Positions 49,806-61,120 of a stretch of 64,000 nucleotides of DNA are shown in pieces. The stretch lies in the NCBI GenBank assembly GCA_023091735.1, contig JALKBU010000085.1, forward strand, positions 25,880-89,879, in the 5' to 3' direction. Position numbers and translations under genes: made by a program. Source of the stretch: Trichomonas tenax. Taxonomy: Eukaryota; Parabasalia; Trichomonadida; Trichomonadidae. The notes under the pieces are model-generated. The model saw only the letters and a program-made list of their open reading frames with translations. It did not search any database and had not been told where the DNA came from. Each line of letters starts with the position of its first letter. The first letter of the stretch is position 1.

Positions 49806-52007
49806 ATGACTGAAAACAATAAAGAAAACCCAATTACAGAACAAATCTATACGGAAGAGCCTGAAGCTATTTCTAGTACAGCAATAAATGACGAGCTGAA
49901 TGAAGAAATAAATCAAGGCTCCGATTTATTCGAATCAAATACAACTGATAATGAAGAAGATCTTCAAAATCAAGAAAATGCAAATAATAATGATGCTCAT
50001 CATGATAACGAAGAAGAAGCGGAAAATGATACAATTAATTCGAATACAAATTCGCAAATTAATTCACAAAGAAGTAAAAGTCAAGAAAATACACTAGAAA
50101 AGCCTAAAAAGAAAATTTCTCCAGAATTAGCAGCTTTTCTCGAAGACATGCCATTTGAACTCGGAAAAGACTTAAGTTCTCGCGTGCGAAAGGACATTGA
50201 TAAGTCTGGAATAAGACCAAATCTTCCATCTGCAAAAAGACTCAGAGAAGAACAAGAAAATCAATCAAGTCAAAGATCTCCAAACGGTTCTCCTATAAAG
50301 AAACCGGTCACACGCAGAAAAATTATACAACCAAAACCAAAATCAGCGTTAGAAGATGCTTTAGACCTATTTTCGAATCCATCTCCATTTTCATGGCAAC
50401 AAAAACCAAAAGAAACGACACCATCATTACCGCCACGATCAAAGCAAACATCTTCAAATACTACTTCAGTAGAACAATCTTCAACAAATATATTCATCGA
50501 TGGAAGCACTTCAGCACCTAACGAAATACAAATTGAGAAACAAGAGTCTGTACCTAATTCAACAAAAGCAACTAAATTCAATTCTGAAGCAAATACAACA
50601 AATAATTCTGATAATGAGTCTGAAATCGAACCAACTCCAAAGAAGAAGTCTTCACTGCCTGCAAAAAACGAAAAACCAAAACGAGCTTCACCACAGCAAA
50701 AGCCTTCTGATGATTTAAGTGTTTATCTTAATTCCGCTTCGAAACAAGAAACACCACAGAAACCACAAAAAGATACTGTTCCTAAATCAAATGATGACAC
50801 AACTATGACGTTCTTAACAGGTTTAACTGATGATCAAGCATACACAGGAGTTGATATCCCACAAGATAATCCACCGCTTTCTTCACAGCCGAGTGCACAT
50901 CAATCTAAAACAACATGTGCACCAAAGAAGAAGAGAATGAACTATGCAATGATGAGTTTCCTTGGTCCTCCAAAGCTTCCTGTTACAAAACCAATTGATA
51001 TCACTAAATACGAATCCAAAGATGCTGATTTTGACGTTGATGGAAATATCGATAAAATTCCTCCAAAACTTCTTGAGTTGTTAGAATATCCACACGAGAG
51101 TTTGACATTTCATGCTTTGTGTGGTTCCTTATTACCAAATGTTCCTTCTGAACATGTTTCAAGGGTTGTTTTAGAATTGAAGAAAGTTCTTCAGAAAACA
51201 ACAACAAACGGATTGATTTCCGAGAGTTTGTATGTCCAAAATGTTCAAAATGACATCAAGAACGCACATGCGAAGAAGAAAGCAGAAAAAGATCCAGAAG
51301 AATATAAGGAGCGACTTGAGAAAGTTCAAGGAAAATTAGACAGAATCAAAGAAAACTACAACGAGAAAATGAGAGAAGTTGATGATGAAGAAGCTCAAGC
51401 GATGAATGACTTAGAAGATAAGTTCCAATACGAAGCACAGGAATTAGATAATGAGTGGAACTCAGAGCACATGCAGAACAAGTTCAATAAACCATCTGCA
51501 AAGCTAATTGAGCTTCGAAATGAAGCAAAAATCAATCTCAAAGCCCACAGATTCGAGGAAGCAATTCTCATTGCAAATGAAATCGCTGAACTTGAAGAAC
51601 AGGAGAGTGGTGAAGCTGGAAGAAGAATGGCTGAAGCATATAATGCTGCAGCAAAGAGATTACAAAACAAATATGAAGCAGACAAAACAGTTCTCAATGA
51701 TACATTTTCTGCAAAGCGTAGAAAACTTCAGGTTGAGCAAGAACAGTCCGAGCGTCCCTTCCTAACACAGATGGACAAGTTCAACACACAGATAGCCCAG
51801 ATAGAAAGAGAGAAAGAACTCGAAAAACGAAGAACAAAGAGAGAAGAAACCATTCGAAAAGGTCAACAATCAAGGAACTCAAATAAACCTCAACTAACGA
51901 ATATAGCACCAATACAAATAGATGGAAAGCTTAAGCTCCCTCCGTTGCCAACAACGAACCATTCCAGAGCAAATTCTGCTTTGAATTCAACATCAATGTC
52001 GAAATGA
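49806..52007 (+). CDS. Disordered and coiled-coil protein of unknown family
   Basis: A 733-residue protein in three parts. Residues about 1-380 are low-complexity and disordered, rich in Asn, Ser, Glu, Pro and Gln, with Lys-Lys-Lys patches. Residues about 375-470 form a small conserved-looking globular piece (MNYAMMSFLGPPKLPVTKPI, then IPPKLLELLEYPHESLTFHA, and a helical stretch to KKVLQKT). From about 490 to 690 is a charged coiled coil (KAEKDPEEYKERLEKVQGKL, and AYNAAAKRLQNKYEADKTVL). The C-terminal tail has IQIDGKLKLPPLPTTNHSR. No enzyme domain is seen. This layout fits a cytoskeletal or basal-body scaffold but the function is unknown. The start is the first ATG after the regulatory cluster. 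Confidence 0.8.
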   Translation: MTENNKENPITEQIYTEEPEAISSTAINDELNEEINQGSDLFESNTTDNEEDLQNQENANNNDAHHDNEEEAENDTINSNTNSQINSQRSKSQENTLEKPKKKISPELAAFLEDMPFELGKDLSSRVRKDIDKSGIRPNLPSAKRLREEQENQSSQRSPNGSPIKKPVTRRKIIQPKPKSALEDALDLFSNPSPFSWQQKPKETTPSLPPRSKQTSSNTTSVEQSSTNIFIDGSTSAPNEIQIEKQESVPNSTKATKFNSEANTTNNSDNESEIEPTPKKKSSLPAKNEKPKRASPQQKPSDDLSVYLNSASKQETPQKPQKDTVPKSNDDTTMTFLTGLTDDQAYTGVDIPQDNPPLSSQPSAHQSKTTCAPKKKRMNYAMMSFLGPPKLPVTKPIDITKYESKDADFDVDGNIDKIPPKLLELLEYPHESLTFHALCGSLLPNVPSEHVSRVVLELKKVLQKTTTNGLISESLYVQNVQNDIKNAHAKKKAEKDPEEYKERLEKVQGKLDRIKENYNEKMREVDDEEAQAMNDLEDKFQYEAQELDNEWNSEHMQNKFNKPSAKLIELRNEAKINLKAHRFEEAILIANEIAELEEQESGEAGRRMAEAYNAAAKRLQNKYEADKTVLNDTFSAKRRKLQVEQEQSERPFLTQMDKFNTQIAQIEREKELEKRRTKREETIRKGQQSRNSNKPQLTNIAPIQIDGKLKLPPLPTTNHSRANSALNSTSMSK

Positions 52008-52209
52008 TTGTTTTATTATGTATTTTCATTCTTGTTTATTAAATAAATCGCGATATGTTAGCATATTTCTTATATAACATAGCTCAAAACACAAAAATTG
52101 AAATATCTAAATATTCAAAATTAATCTATATTTTAACGGTGGATATTGTTAAATTTTGATGTTTTGTTTAAATTTGATGTGATGATGAAAATGATTTAAC
52201 ATCACTTTT

Positions 52210-55200
52210 ATGGATGAAATTTTATGCAGGCAATTAACGAATTTACTTCATTGTGAGCTAAATCAGACCTCAGCTTCATCCATATTAACCGTTGTTTCAC
52301 GATTTGGTATTGATTTCGGTGATAAAATCTTTTATATTTTATTAAAAGATGTTTATAATCAATTTCTCGATCAAAAATCAACAGAAAAACAGATAAATTT
52401 ATTAATATCGATCGTTAATGATACAATTTCGATGTTTTACGAACGCATTTTCTTTTTCGAAATAACAATTCGAGTTTTTAATGAACAAGAAATATTTTTG
52501 AAAAGATTAATTGCATCAATTTCAACAGATAACGCGTCAATTGTACTAATTTGTGCTGCATTCTCAAAGCATTCAAATCTCGCAATCGAAATACTGAAAT
52601 CAAAACAAATGATACGATCTATTAATATAAGAAACATTAAGCTATCAGAATTTTGGTATGATAAACTTACAGAACTTGGAATTAACATTAAAAATCCGCA
52701 TATTTTAGGACAAAAATCACCAATATATCTCGATTTAAACGAAACCATTGATGTGTCTTTGCTAGATATAGTGTATGAATACGAATACAACTCATTAATT
52801 GAATTGCAAACGCTTCTAGATCTTTGTCATATTTATGATAACTTTAATTACGGAAGATATTTGATTGCTTTATCTTTCAATAAAGAATTTTGCATTAATG
52901 TCCAGTCATTTCAACAGAAAGATCTCGAAAATAAATTAAAAGAAATATTCGATTTTATTAAAACAGAAACAAACATACAGACGATTTATGATCAATTGGA
53001 TGATCCTGAACTATATAGACTCAATTCTTTAGGTTTCGATACTTTAACAGATTTAATTTCAGTTTTCAATTCTGGATCATTTGACACCAAATTTTTGGTT
53101 AAGCAGTGGAGAAATCCATCATCTCAGTTTTCATTCTTGAGATATATTGCGAAAAGCGAAAATCCGCGATTCACGTTCGAAAGCAACAATATTTGTTGGA
53201 AATCTGCCAATTTCATTACAAAAATCATTGAATATTCTCGCTATGATATTCAAAGTGTCAAAGAACTTTTCTATGAATGCGGTAAAAACTATGCTGCAAC
53301 AATTCTATTTTCTTTGATGAAAATCAATCTTATTTCACCAGCTTATATTACGATTTTATTAACATATTTCTACGAACAAAATCAAGATATGCCATTAATT
53401 AACGATATGTGGGAACTTAGTCCATTGATTATGAAAAAGTTTGCTTATTTATATTCAAGTAATTCGATGAATAACTCGAGATTAGTTCTCGATAAAACAC
53501 CAAAAGAAAAAATTCCAATATTATTGCTGCAGAATGATATGAATTATTCTATACAACTTGCTTCCATTGCGATTTGGAACTTTCATATTGCTCCGGCTTT
53601 ATATATGAAAATAATTGTTGAAAATGAACGATTGATTGACTTTCTTGATCAATTTGACATTTCAAAGAAGCAATTTCATGAGAACTCAGTAATCCTTATG
53701 TTTGAATACCTTCAAAATAACTTTTCGAACTTCTCGAAGCCATTGAGAACTATAATCTCTGCAAAGTATAATTCGATTTGTCAAACTAATCCGAATATCG
53801 CTAAACTTGATTTCACATATAAAACTCAGAAAGTTAATGAATCAATGCGAAAATCGGCCGAAGATATACTTAATCCTTACATGAGAGGTGATTCAAACAT
53901 TCTGGCAGCCATTGAGAAAGTTCGAAAATCCGAAAAAGATGACAAATTGTTTTTGGAATATTTCATGTTTTTAGTCACCAATGAACTGAAATTCCTTGAC
54001 AAGCACAGCTCTGAAGAACATGATCTTATTATAGAACTTATGGTTGATTTGATTAGAATGAAATTGATACCACAAAACTTTTTGTCAAACATATTTGAGT
54101 TTATCGAAAAAAGTTTAGAATCAAACAATAATTTTGTTTTTGCATGCAAATTTATTCAGTGTTTCATGAAATGTATGGATTCTCATTGTTTCTTTGCATC
54201 AAAGCTTCTCCAGATTAACAATTTCTATCAGAATAACAAAGAATTATATCAAAAGGTTTCAAAGAAACTGAATTCTTTTGCATTCCAAGAATTTATTGAA
54301 ACATTGGAAGACATTCCAATATCGAACAAAGTTCTTGCATTTATGAATGTTAAAACTCCATCAGTTAAGATTTCTAGGTCAATACAACTGTTAATTGATT
54401 CGAACTCAATTCAAGCAGCATTAGAAAAATATAATCAATACGTAAACTATATTGCAATTTCAATTGTCAATTATATAAGTGATCAGCCATCAAAAATTGC
54501 ATCTTTGACAAATTCTATTATTCAAGCTAATTTTGTTAAGCCTGTTTGTTATGCTATTGGTGCCTTTGTATATTCATCGATCAGAGATCCAAAGTTTGAC
54601 AAAAACATATCAAATCACATCAAATTGAGTTCGGTTGGTAAATTTTTAGGTAGTTTAACATTGAAACAAACAAAATGCTTCACTTCAGATATAATCAATC
54701 TCAAAGATATTCTTTATTACTCACTATCTCTTGGCAAACTATATGGCGTTGTTCCATTCGTTTGTTCTGTTTTACTCGAATCCTCGCCTTTCTTTTATCC
54801 TCCAAATCCATTTACGAGCGGGATTATTCAATTTATGGCATCAATTGCTGTTATTCCAGGAATTAAAGGATCAATAAGATTCAGAATTGAGTCTCTTTTG
54901 CAACACTTTGATACATCGCTTAATGATATCGGCCAATTTTTAGACATTTTCCCAGACAAAGTCGATGATAATTATGATTTTGTTAGAAAGCCGATTTCAC
55001 TTCAGAAGTTATTCACGCAAACCCAAATCGATCGAATATGTGCATTTGATGAGAATCTTTGTTTCTCATTGATAGAAGGCAATATTAAAACAAAAGAATC
55101 ACCAAACATGAAGGAAAATATTGATTCAGCGAAATCAAAACTCATCATTGCAATTTTTAATTTTATAAAAATCGAGGCATCAAAGCTTGCAGATTTAATT

Positions 55201-57621
55201 ACGAACACAGTTATTGAACAAATATCTGTTGATACGAATACAGTTAAATCAAGATCAAAGCTTTTAAGCTCTGCTTATTATATGACAGGTTTTCTTTCGA
55301 CATCAATGATTAGTCAAGAAGTTTTCTTTTCATTTAAGAGATCATTCAGAGAAAAACTCTTTGAAATATTCGAAAATGATTATGATCAACAATGGATACA
55401 ATACATTTGCGAATCGAACAATGAATGGTGCACAAGTTTGATTAAAGAAATATCACACAACAAAGCTTTCCACACTTGTCGACAAGTCTGCAAACTCGAT
55501 GAAATAGATGAAAAATCAGGTGAACAATATATTGATTATACACTTGATGCTGATATCAGACTATGCAATAACATTTTCATTGAAAAACAAGAATTGTCTG
55601 AGATTGATGTTGATGATGAAATTTTCGAATATCTTACAAACATTTTATCAGAGACGCAATATGAGTTAACAACGCATAAACTAACACTTTCTGACATTGA
55701 TCAACATTCACATTTAATACATTTGTTATGGAACTATCCAATCATCGATGAAATATCAGAAGAAAGATTGATGAAAATCGTTCGAACATTTTTTGGTTTC
55801 TTTGCTTCTTCAACAAGTCAGCTCACAAACGAAGTCCTTGCTTGTGCTTTCTCACGCATTCTCAACAGAAATTATCAGAATTATCAAAATGTTAACAAAG
55901 TCTCTTTATCGTATCTCAAGAATACAATTATACCTCCTGAATTTTTAGCGATGATGATTCGCTTACATTTGATTTCTATCATTGATCTTGATGTTACGTT
56001 TGTTGATGTCCTAAATAGGCAAAATCAAGATCCACAATTTGCTGCTCTAATTGCAAATTTCTTCAATATTTATGTTTGCGAGAATCATGAATTTGATCCA
56101 ATATTTTTCGTTCATTCATTATTCTTGATATCATCATATCCAAAGAGCGAAGAGTTCTCTCTTAATCTCAGGAATATCAAATCACTATTAAGCACAATAA
56201 CATCACTTCCTTCATCTGATATATCAAATTCTTCTCCAAAAGAAATTGATCCTGTTAAAGATATTGCAAACAGCAATGATCTCGCTTCATTATTCACAAA
56301 GTGGGAGAATTCATTAATAACGCAAAATGAAAGTCAAATACAAAAGGCTGTTAAAGCATGTCTTCGAAGTCCACGTGATTTCTTTGTTGTTTGTATTTCA
56401 AGAGGGAAAGAACTCTCTTTCCAGAAATTTATGATTTGCGCAATGCACTTCAATGAGTTTTCTTCATTCCAAGAACCTCTTTTATCTGCTTTGTATTCAC
56501 TTGCGAGATCACAAAAATATTCATTATTGCTTTCATTCAAACACATTTTCTGTGAAGCATTGAAGGTATCATCGAAAGAGTCATCAACGCTTGCTGCAGC
56601 TGTTTCGACACTTCATGATTTGCGTCCATTACTTGTTCCGTCCTTCTCATTTGTTTGGTTCGATTTAGTTTCATATCCATATATTGTCGTTTCTCTTGCT
56701 GCTGCACACTATTCATGGCCACTTCTGCAGCTTCTGTTAACAGATATGTGTTGCACAGTGATTATCGCATCAGAATCATATCAACCTCCTGTTTTCAAAG
56801 TTCTTTACAAAGCATTGCTCAGATTCGTTTTGATTCTGTTGCATGATTTTCCTGACTTCATTTGCAGTGCTGCATCTATCTTATGTTACATCATTCCTTT
56901 CAATTTCTATGAATTGAGAAATATCATCTTGTCTGCTGCTCCAAGTGGAATTATTTTCATTCCACCTGCTGCATCAGATTTCAGGATCGACAAACTTCCT
57001 GATGTCCATCAGATATCATATCCAGTTAATCCTGCAGTTTCATTCTTAGACAAGAACATATCTGCAGCAATCGAACGCATAATCGAGAGGACATCAGATG
57101 AAATGACATTCGATATTGATGCAAACGACGCTGCATTGATTCGTGAACATATCATCGATAATCCGAGGACGATTCCGAAAATTATTGATGTTTGCTTTGA
57201 AATGACATTCTCTCCGAGACAAGGTTCAGTACCTCGAATTCCATTCAAGCAACTGCCTATATTTAACTTACTAATGTTGCTGATTGTTGCGAATAATTCG
57301 GATGTCACCCATCTCATCATAGAAAGTTTGATTGATTTGTTGAGATATCCAAGCAGGAATTCACATTTCTTCGCAAAATTACTTATTGAAATATTCAGCA
57401 TTAATGCGATAACACAGGACGGATACTTAGTGAGAGAAATAATTGCGTCAGTTGCAATGCGAAGAGCTCAATACGAACCGCATCCTTGGGGACTCCAAGT
57501 TTTACTTTTCGAGTTACTTTCTAATCATGATTTAGGACTTTGGGAACTTCCTTCTGTCCAAACATCCGAGAAATCACGAATCTTTTTAAGATCAATCCTC
57601 GCATCACTTATTGAAGCATAA
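52210..57621 (+). CDS. CNOT1: CCR4-NOT complex scaffold NOT1
   Basis: An 1803-residue alpha-solenoid that holds the CCR4/CAF1 deadenylases and NOT modules and controls mRNA decay in the cytoplasm. The N-terminal two thirds are divergent helical repeats, including the presumed MIF4G/TTP-binding and CAF40-binding regions. The C-terminal NOT1 domain is recognisable from about residue 1450. It contains LVPSFSFVWFDLVSYPYIVV, FKVLYKALLRFVLILLHDFP, and YIIPFNFYELRNIILSAAP. FFAKLLIEIF and PHPWGLQVLLFELLSN, followed by LWELP, lie near the end and match the final helices of CNOT1. Human CNOT1 is 2376 residues, so this one is shorter. The reading frame is intact over 5.4 kb, in contrast to the nearby FERM relic. 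No ACATG element is seen upstream. Confidence 0.9.
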   Translation: MDEILCRQLTNLLHCELNQTSASSILTVVSRFGIDFGDKIFYILLKDVYNQFLDQKSTEKQINLLISIVNDTISMFYERIFFFEITIRVFNEQEIFLKRLIASISTDNASIVLICAAFSKHSNLAIEILKSKQMIRSINIRNIKLSEFWYDKLTELGINIKNPHILGQKSPIYLDLNETIDVSLLDIVYEYEYNSLIELQTLLDLCHIYDNFNYGRYLIALSFNKEFCINVQSFQQKDLENKLKEIFDFIKTETNIQTIYDQLDDPELYRLNSLGFDTLTDLISVFNSGSFDTKFLVKQWRNPSSQFSFLRYIAKSENPRFTFESNNICWKSANFITKIIEYSRYDIQSVKELFYECGKNYAATILFSLMKINLISPAYITILLTYFYEQNQDMPLINDMWELSPLIMKKFAYLYSSNSMNNSRLVLDKTPKEKIPILLLQNDMNYSIQLASIAIWNFHIAPALYMKIIVENERLIDFLDQFDISKKQFHENSVILMFEYLQNNFSNFSKPLRTIISAKYNSICQTNPNIAKLDFTYKTQKVNESMRKSAEDILNPYMRGDSNILAAIEKVRKSEKDDKLFLEYFMFLVTNELKFLDKHSSEEHDLIIELMVDLIRMKLIPQNFLSNIFEFIEKSLESNNNFVFACKFIQCFMKCMDSHCFFASKLLQINNFYQNNKELYQKVSKKLNSFAFQEFIETLEDIPISNKVLAFMNVKTPSVKISRSIQLLIDSNSIQAALEKYNQYVNYIAISIVNYISDQPSKIASLTNSIIQANFVKPVCYAIGAFVYSSIRDPKFDKNISNHIKLSSVGKFLGSLTLKQTKCFTSDIINLKDILYYSLSLGKLYGVVPFVCSVLLESSPFFYPPNPFTSGIIQFMASIAVIPGIKGSIRFRIESLLQHFDTSLNDIGQFLDIFPDKVDDNYDFVRKPISLQKLFTQTQIDRICAFDENLCFSLIEGNIKTKESPNMKENIDSAKSKLIIAIFNFIKIEASKLADLITNTVIEQISVDTNTVKSRSKLLSSAYYMTGFLSTSMISQEVFFSFKRSFREKLFEIFENDYDQQWIQYICESNNEWCTSLIKEISHNKAFHTCRQVCKLDEIDEKSGEQYIDYTLDADIRLCNNIFIEKQELSEIDVDDEIFEYLTNILSETQYELTTHKLTLSDIDQHSHLIHLLWNYPIIDEISEERLMKIVRTFFGFFASSTSQLTNEVLACAFSRILNRNYQNYQNVNKVSLSYLKNTIIPPEFLAMMIRLHLISIIDLDVTFVDVLNRQNQDPQFAALIANFFNIYVCENHEFDPIFFVHSLFLISSYPKSEEFSLNLRNIKSLLSTITSLPSSDISNSSPKEIDPVKDIANSNDLASLFTKWENSLITQNESQIQKAVKACLRSPRDFFVVCISRGKELSFQKFMICAMHFNEFSSFQEPLLSALYSLARSQKYSLLLSFKHIFCEALKVSSKESSTLAAAVSTLHDLRPLLVPSFSFVWFDLVSYPYIVVSLAAAHYSWPLLQLLLTDMCCTVIIASESYQPPVFKVLYKALLRFVLILLHDFPDFICSAASILCYIIPFNFYELRNIILSAAPSGIIFIPPAASDFRIDKLPDVHQISYPVNPAVSFLDKNISAAIERIIERTSDEMTFDIDANDAALIREHIIDNPRTIPKIIDVCFEMTFSPRQGSVPRIPFKQLPIFNLLMLLIVANNSDVTHLIIESLIDLLRYPSRNSHFFAKLLIEIFSINAITQDGYLVREIIASVAMRRAQYEPHPWGLQVLLFELLSNHDLGLWELPSVQTSEKSRIFLRSILASLIEA

Positions 57622-58454
57622 TCCTTTCTTCTCTTTTTTCAATAAACTTTTGTTATGTATTTATAAATGAATTCAATATCTTAACAATTAACATGAATTA
57701 CGTTGTCACATCAATTAAACATTATGCTTCTTTTATAAACAAGGATCAAAATCATCACACTTATTCATTATATTCAATTAGCATCATTATAATCTCACAT
57801 TGCTAGCATGGCTTCAAAATTAAGCATCTATCACCATAGAAAAACGCGGCCAATATATATGTACTAAGATTGCATGTGTAGAAAGAAGCAAAACTTATCA
57901 ACTCAGTATATGTTTCAGAATATGTTTTATATCAGAATATAGGAAATATAGATAGAAACATACTAATGGTAAAATCATTTAGCTTACCACAAACACCAAA
58001 TATTTTTGCATCAATCTATACGCAACCCATTTTTATTTAGTTATATATGCAATTTTTCAGCTCTGTGACGAAAATTATTCTAAATTTTCCATACTTTAGA
58101 ACAATTTTAAATATAAATTTGATATTTAGTCTTGATGAACTTACATACCTTCCCCTCTCAATCGAATTTCATCTTCCAATAATTGCGAGACACATTGTTC
58201 AATTTAACCATTGAGTAAAAAATAATTTACAATAAAATAATCAATCAGTTATTTTGTGCTCATCATCAGAAAATGATGTTGTATTTATATACGGAATATT
58301 TCTGTATTATTAGTGTTTATTCAAGAGATATTTGAATTATCAATAATATCTCCACTGATTTAAATGGTGTTGATATTGTTTTTAATTTTTTGATATTTTG
58401 AATTTGATTTGATCGACATATGAAATTATAAACTGAAATTAGAAAGCAATAGAA
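57622..58454. other. Gene-free spacer
   Basis: About 830 AT-rich bases after NOT1, between convergent genes. No frame, RNA gene or clear repeat stands out. Confidence 0.5.
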
Positions 58455-59204
58455 TCAAGATTTATTGACAATAAGGAATAAACTGTAAATGGAAAGAGTT
58501 GATTGAGAACCAACAGAAGAATGAATTAATGATAATGAAAATTGATAAAAAATCTTATATAATATGTTATTGATGACTGTTTTCACAATCGAATAAGAAT
58601 AAATAAAATCTCCGCTTCCGAAAACAAATGAAAATGTTTTTGTTTCGCTTCCAAGTATTTCTCGGTTTTGCCACGAAAAAAAGAAAACATTAGCAATTCC
58701 AGATGCATTCTTAGCATTTGACCATTGCCCTCCATTTTTCTCTGTGCAGTAACAATCAACATCAGTGACAAATGGAGAACTAAGTAATATGAATGAAACA
58801 TTTCGGTCTTTAAAATAAACATTGGCACCTTTATTATTATGAATATTCTCAAAATTACAATCTAAATCACATGATGAACCATCTGAGCTTGTTAAAGCAA
58901 TATCTAAACTCAATTCAAGATCGAGAGTGTGTTTGTTTTGGTCTTTGTTGGTGACTGTATGTGTGACTTGAAGATAATCAAAACCATCAACATCTTTCGA
59001 TGTTGTGTATAATTCGATTTTTTCATTAGAATAATTCCCTGAATTCGGTACTAATGTTTCTGATCCACCATCGATCTTAATTCTGAACCACATATGATCA
59101 CCATTAAAAAGAATATTGTAATTTTTACTTCGGATTTTGTATGAACCAATTGTTCCAAGTTCAAGAATCCAGTTTCCTGACTGATGGAGATGTAAATTTT
59201 TCAT
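58455..59204 (-). CDS. Beta-rich protein of unknown family, possibly truncated
   Basis: A 249-residue frame with a beta-sandwich feel for the first 200 residues: MKNLHLHQSGNWILELGTIG, SYKIRSKNYNILFNGDHMWF and DYLQVTHTVTNKDQNKHTL. A Cys-containing loop (SSCDLDCNF), VDCYCTEKNGG and ETKTFSFVFGSGDF follow. After about residue 200 the sequence becomes hydrophobic and unlike the rest (IVKTVINNILYKIFYQFSLS), so a longer gene may have been cut by a frameshift or deletion near 58600. There is no N-terminal signal peptide. Similarity to galactose-mutarotase or lectin folds can be imagined but not shown. Trichomonads have large beta-rich surface families, so this may be one member, complete or broken. 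Confidence 0.5.
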   Translation of the reverse strand: MKNLHLHQSGNWILELGTIGSYKIRSKNYNILFNGDHMWFRIKIDGGSETLVPNSGNYSNEKIELYTTSKDVDGFDYLQVTHTVTNKDQNKHTLDLELSLDIALTSSDGSSCDLDCNFENIHNNKGANVYFKDRNVSFILLSSPFVTDVDCYCTEKNGGQWSNAKNASGIANVFFFSWQNREILGSETKTFSFVFGSGDFIYSYSIVKTVINNILYKIFYQFSLSLIHSSVGSQSTLSIYSLFLIVNKS

Positions 59205-59993
59205 TAAAAATGTGATTTGTTATAGCTTGACAACAAAAGTTGAAAAATGGAAGAAATATTGTTTATTTATTAAATGCTGATGTATCAATGTTTAGATATA
59301 TCAAAATATCACAGATTTCATTCATCAGAATGAATCTTCAATCAACAGGAAAAGAGTTTTTGAAAAATTGACATTTCCCCAAAATAGAAACCAACAAAGA
59401 CCTAAATAGATGTGTGGCAACCCGACTCAATCCTTCAAAACTTTTTAAGTTATTATCAGGTTTAAAACAAATCATAATATGTATATGGTGTCCAGAGGTG
59501 CGTTCATATCTCGAGGCAGGATTAAGATAGAAAACTGTTTTGAGCATACACATATAGCTCTTATGTGTCACTATACCATCAATTAATGCAGTGCTTTGAA
59601 TCCTTTTCATGTATCATTTTGGGCCTTGTTTGTAAGAATCCTCCTTATTTTTAATTAATATCTCAAAACTGATAGCAACGCAAAGCATAAACTTATAGAT
59701 GAAATCAAACTACTATTCCTCAATACTTGTTCTAGCTACTCTACAATATGCAGAATCCTCCAGAGAAAAAGACAATAAATTGAAAGTTATCCCGTGGAAA
59801 ATCTAACAAAACCACCCCGAGCTTAACAATTGATTTGCTGAATCTCAACCCTCATTAAAAGCTGACTTTATATGTATGCATTAGATTATATATCTCACAG
59901 CTATTATAAATAGCATAGATAATAATTGTTTGTGTTTCTCGATAGCCTGGTCGACAAACTCGGTGATAATCTTGATCCTTCATCAGAAAACTC
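59205..59993. other. Intergenic stretch with uncertain ORF
   Basis: About 790 bases. A 90-codon minus-strand frame with an ATG (59338-59610) contains readable protein such as SRYERTSGHHIHIMICFKPD but matches nothing known and has no supporting promoter. Otherwise no feature is seen. Confidence 0.35.
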
Positions 59994-61046
59994 CTAATGC
60001 TCTGATCCAATGCTGGCTTGGTTGGAGTCGCTGATGCCTTGCTGGAATATCTCTTGATGCCCCTTTTGCTGAATGAGTTGCCTGAGAGTTTCGATTTGTT
60101 GGCTTTTCTCCATTGCTTCACGCTCAAGTTGCTGATTTATGCGTGCTACAAACGATAATGTAGGTTTTGTCTCTCTAATTGTACGCCTATCTGTTGGTTC
60201 GAGTTGATGCATTGTGTCTGGTTCGATTTCAGCGTCTATCATACGTGGTTTAACATCCGGAGCCTTATCAAACAACTCCTTAGGTGATGGCTCAGCTTTC
60301 TTTGGACTGTAAGTGAATAAAGATTCGTTTTTGTTAGTGATGTTAGATTCATTTATTGGATCTGTTCCAATGGTGATTTCTCTGTTCATTAATTCCGGTG
60401 GTGGCGCTGGAAGCTTATTCTTTGATGGTTGATTTGATATATTTTTAACTAGTGCGACATCACCTGTCCTCGTTTCTCTTATCAGTGTTTCCCTGTCCTT
60501 TCTACTGATTCTGTCAAATGCTTTCTTCGATTGGACAATTTTTCGAGGATCTTCAATTATTTTGCCATCGCGATCCTTCTTCACTCTCACATGAATCTTT
60601 CGCGACGCAGTCGCCTCAGTTCCCATAACGGACAACGGGTTCGAATTTTGAGGTGGAGGAGACAATGGTGATTTTGTTGGTGTAGAAGTTGCTGTTGTAA
60701 TCGATTCATGTGTCATTGGTGGTGCTCTGAGCTGCTCTATCAGTGTAGCTCCATCAGCAAGCTTTAATCTGTGAGCAATCCATTTTTCAGAATGTTTCTG
60801 CCTAACGTGATTGTTTGTTTCAATCTCTAACGCATCAGCAGTAAAATCCATCATGTGCTTGTTGATGTACTGTGCTACAAACTCAGCTGCGATGCGTGTT
60901 GCTGGTGTATCATATAAATTAACGAACTTTTGTTTACCAAATTGCGCGAGTTTGCCCAACTGTTCGGCAGCGGCCTTCCTGTAGGCAAATCTTATGACTT
61001 TGTCTTTCTCAGGAGTCTTGCTGTAATTTGGTAATTGAGCTTCCAT
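59994..61046 (-). CDS. LisH-like protein, downstream paralogue
   Basis: A 350-residue protein. Residues about 45-95 hold a LisH-like helix pair (ATRIAAEFVAQYINKHMMDF, then ALEIETNNHVRQKHSEKWIA). The upstream neighbour has the same block in the same place (SLAQRIASEYVANFLRKHKM), so the two are tandem paralogues. The remaining 250 residues are Pro-, Ser-, Thr- and Lys-rich and disordered, with a C-terminal coiled coil (FVARINQQLEREAMEKSQQI). LisH motifs mediate dimerisation, often in microtubule or centrosome proteins such as OFD1 and FOP; a basal-body role is inference. It starts 74 bases after the upstream paralogue's stop. The extension of an overlapping frame at 59855-60127 is a shadow. Confidence 0.7.
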   Translation of the reverse strand: MEAQLPNYSKTPEKDKVIRFAYRKAAAEQLGKLAQFGKQKFVNLYDTPATRIAAEFVAQYINKHMMDFTADALEIETNNHVRQKHSEKWIAHRLKLADGATLIEQLRAPPMTHESITTATSTPTKSPLSPPPQNSNPLSVMGTEATASRKIHVRVKKDRDGKIIEDPRKIVQSKKAFDRISRKDRETLIRETRTGDVALVKNISNQPSKNKLPAPPPELMNREITIGTDPINESNITNKNESLFTYSPKKAEPSPKELFDKAPDVKPRMIDAEIEPDTMHQLEPTDRRTIRETKPTLSFVARINQQLEREAMEKSQQIETLRQLIQQKGHQEIFQQGISDSNQASIGSEH

Positions 61047-61120
61047 GAATAAATAAAAATTTAAACGGAAGGGGTTATCTAAAATTTTGAGGGATTATTT
61101 TTTTAAACAAAAATTTAGTT

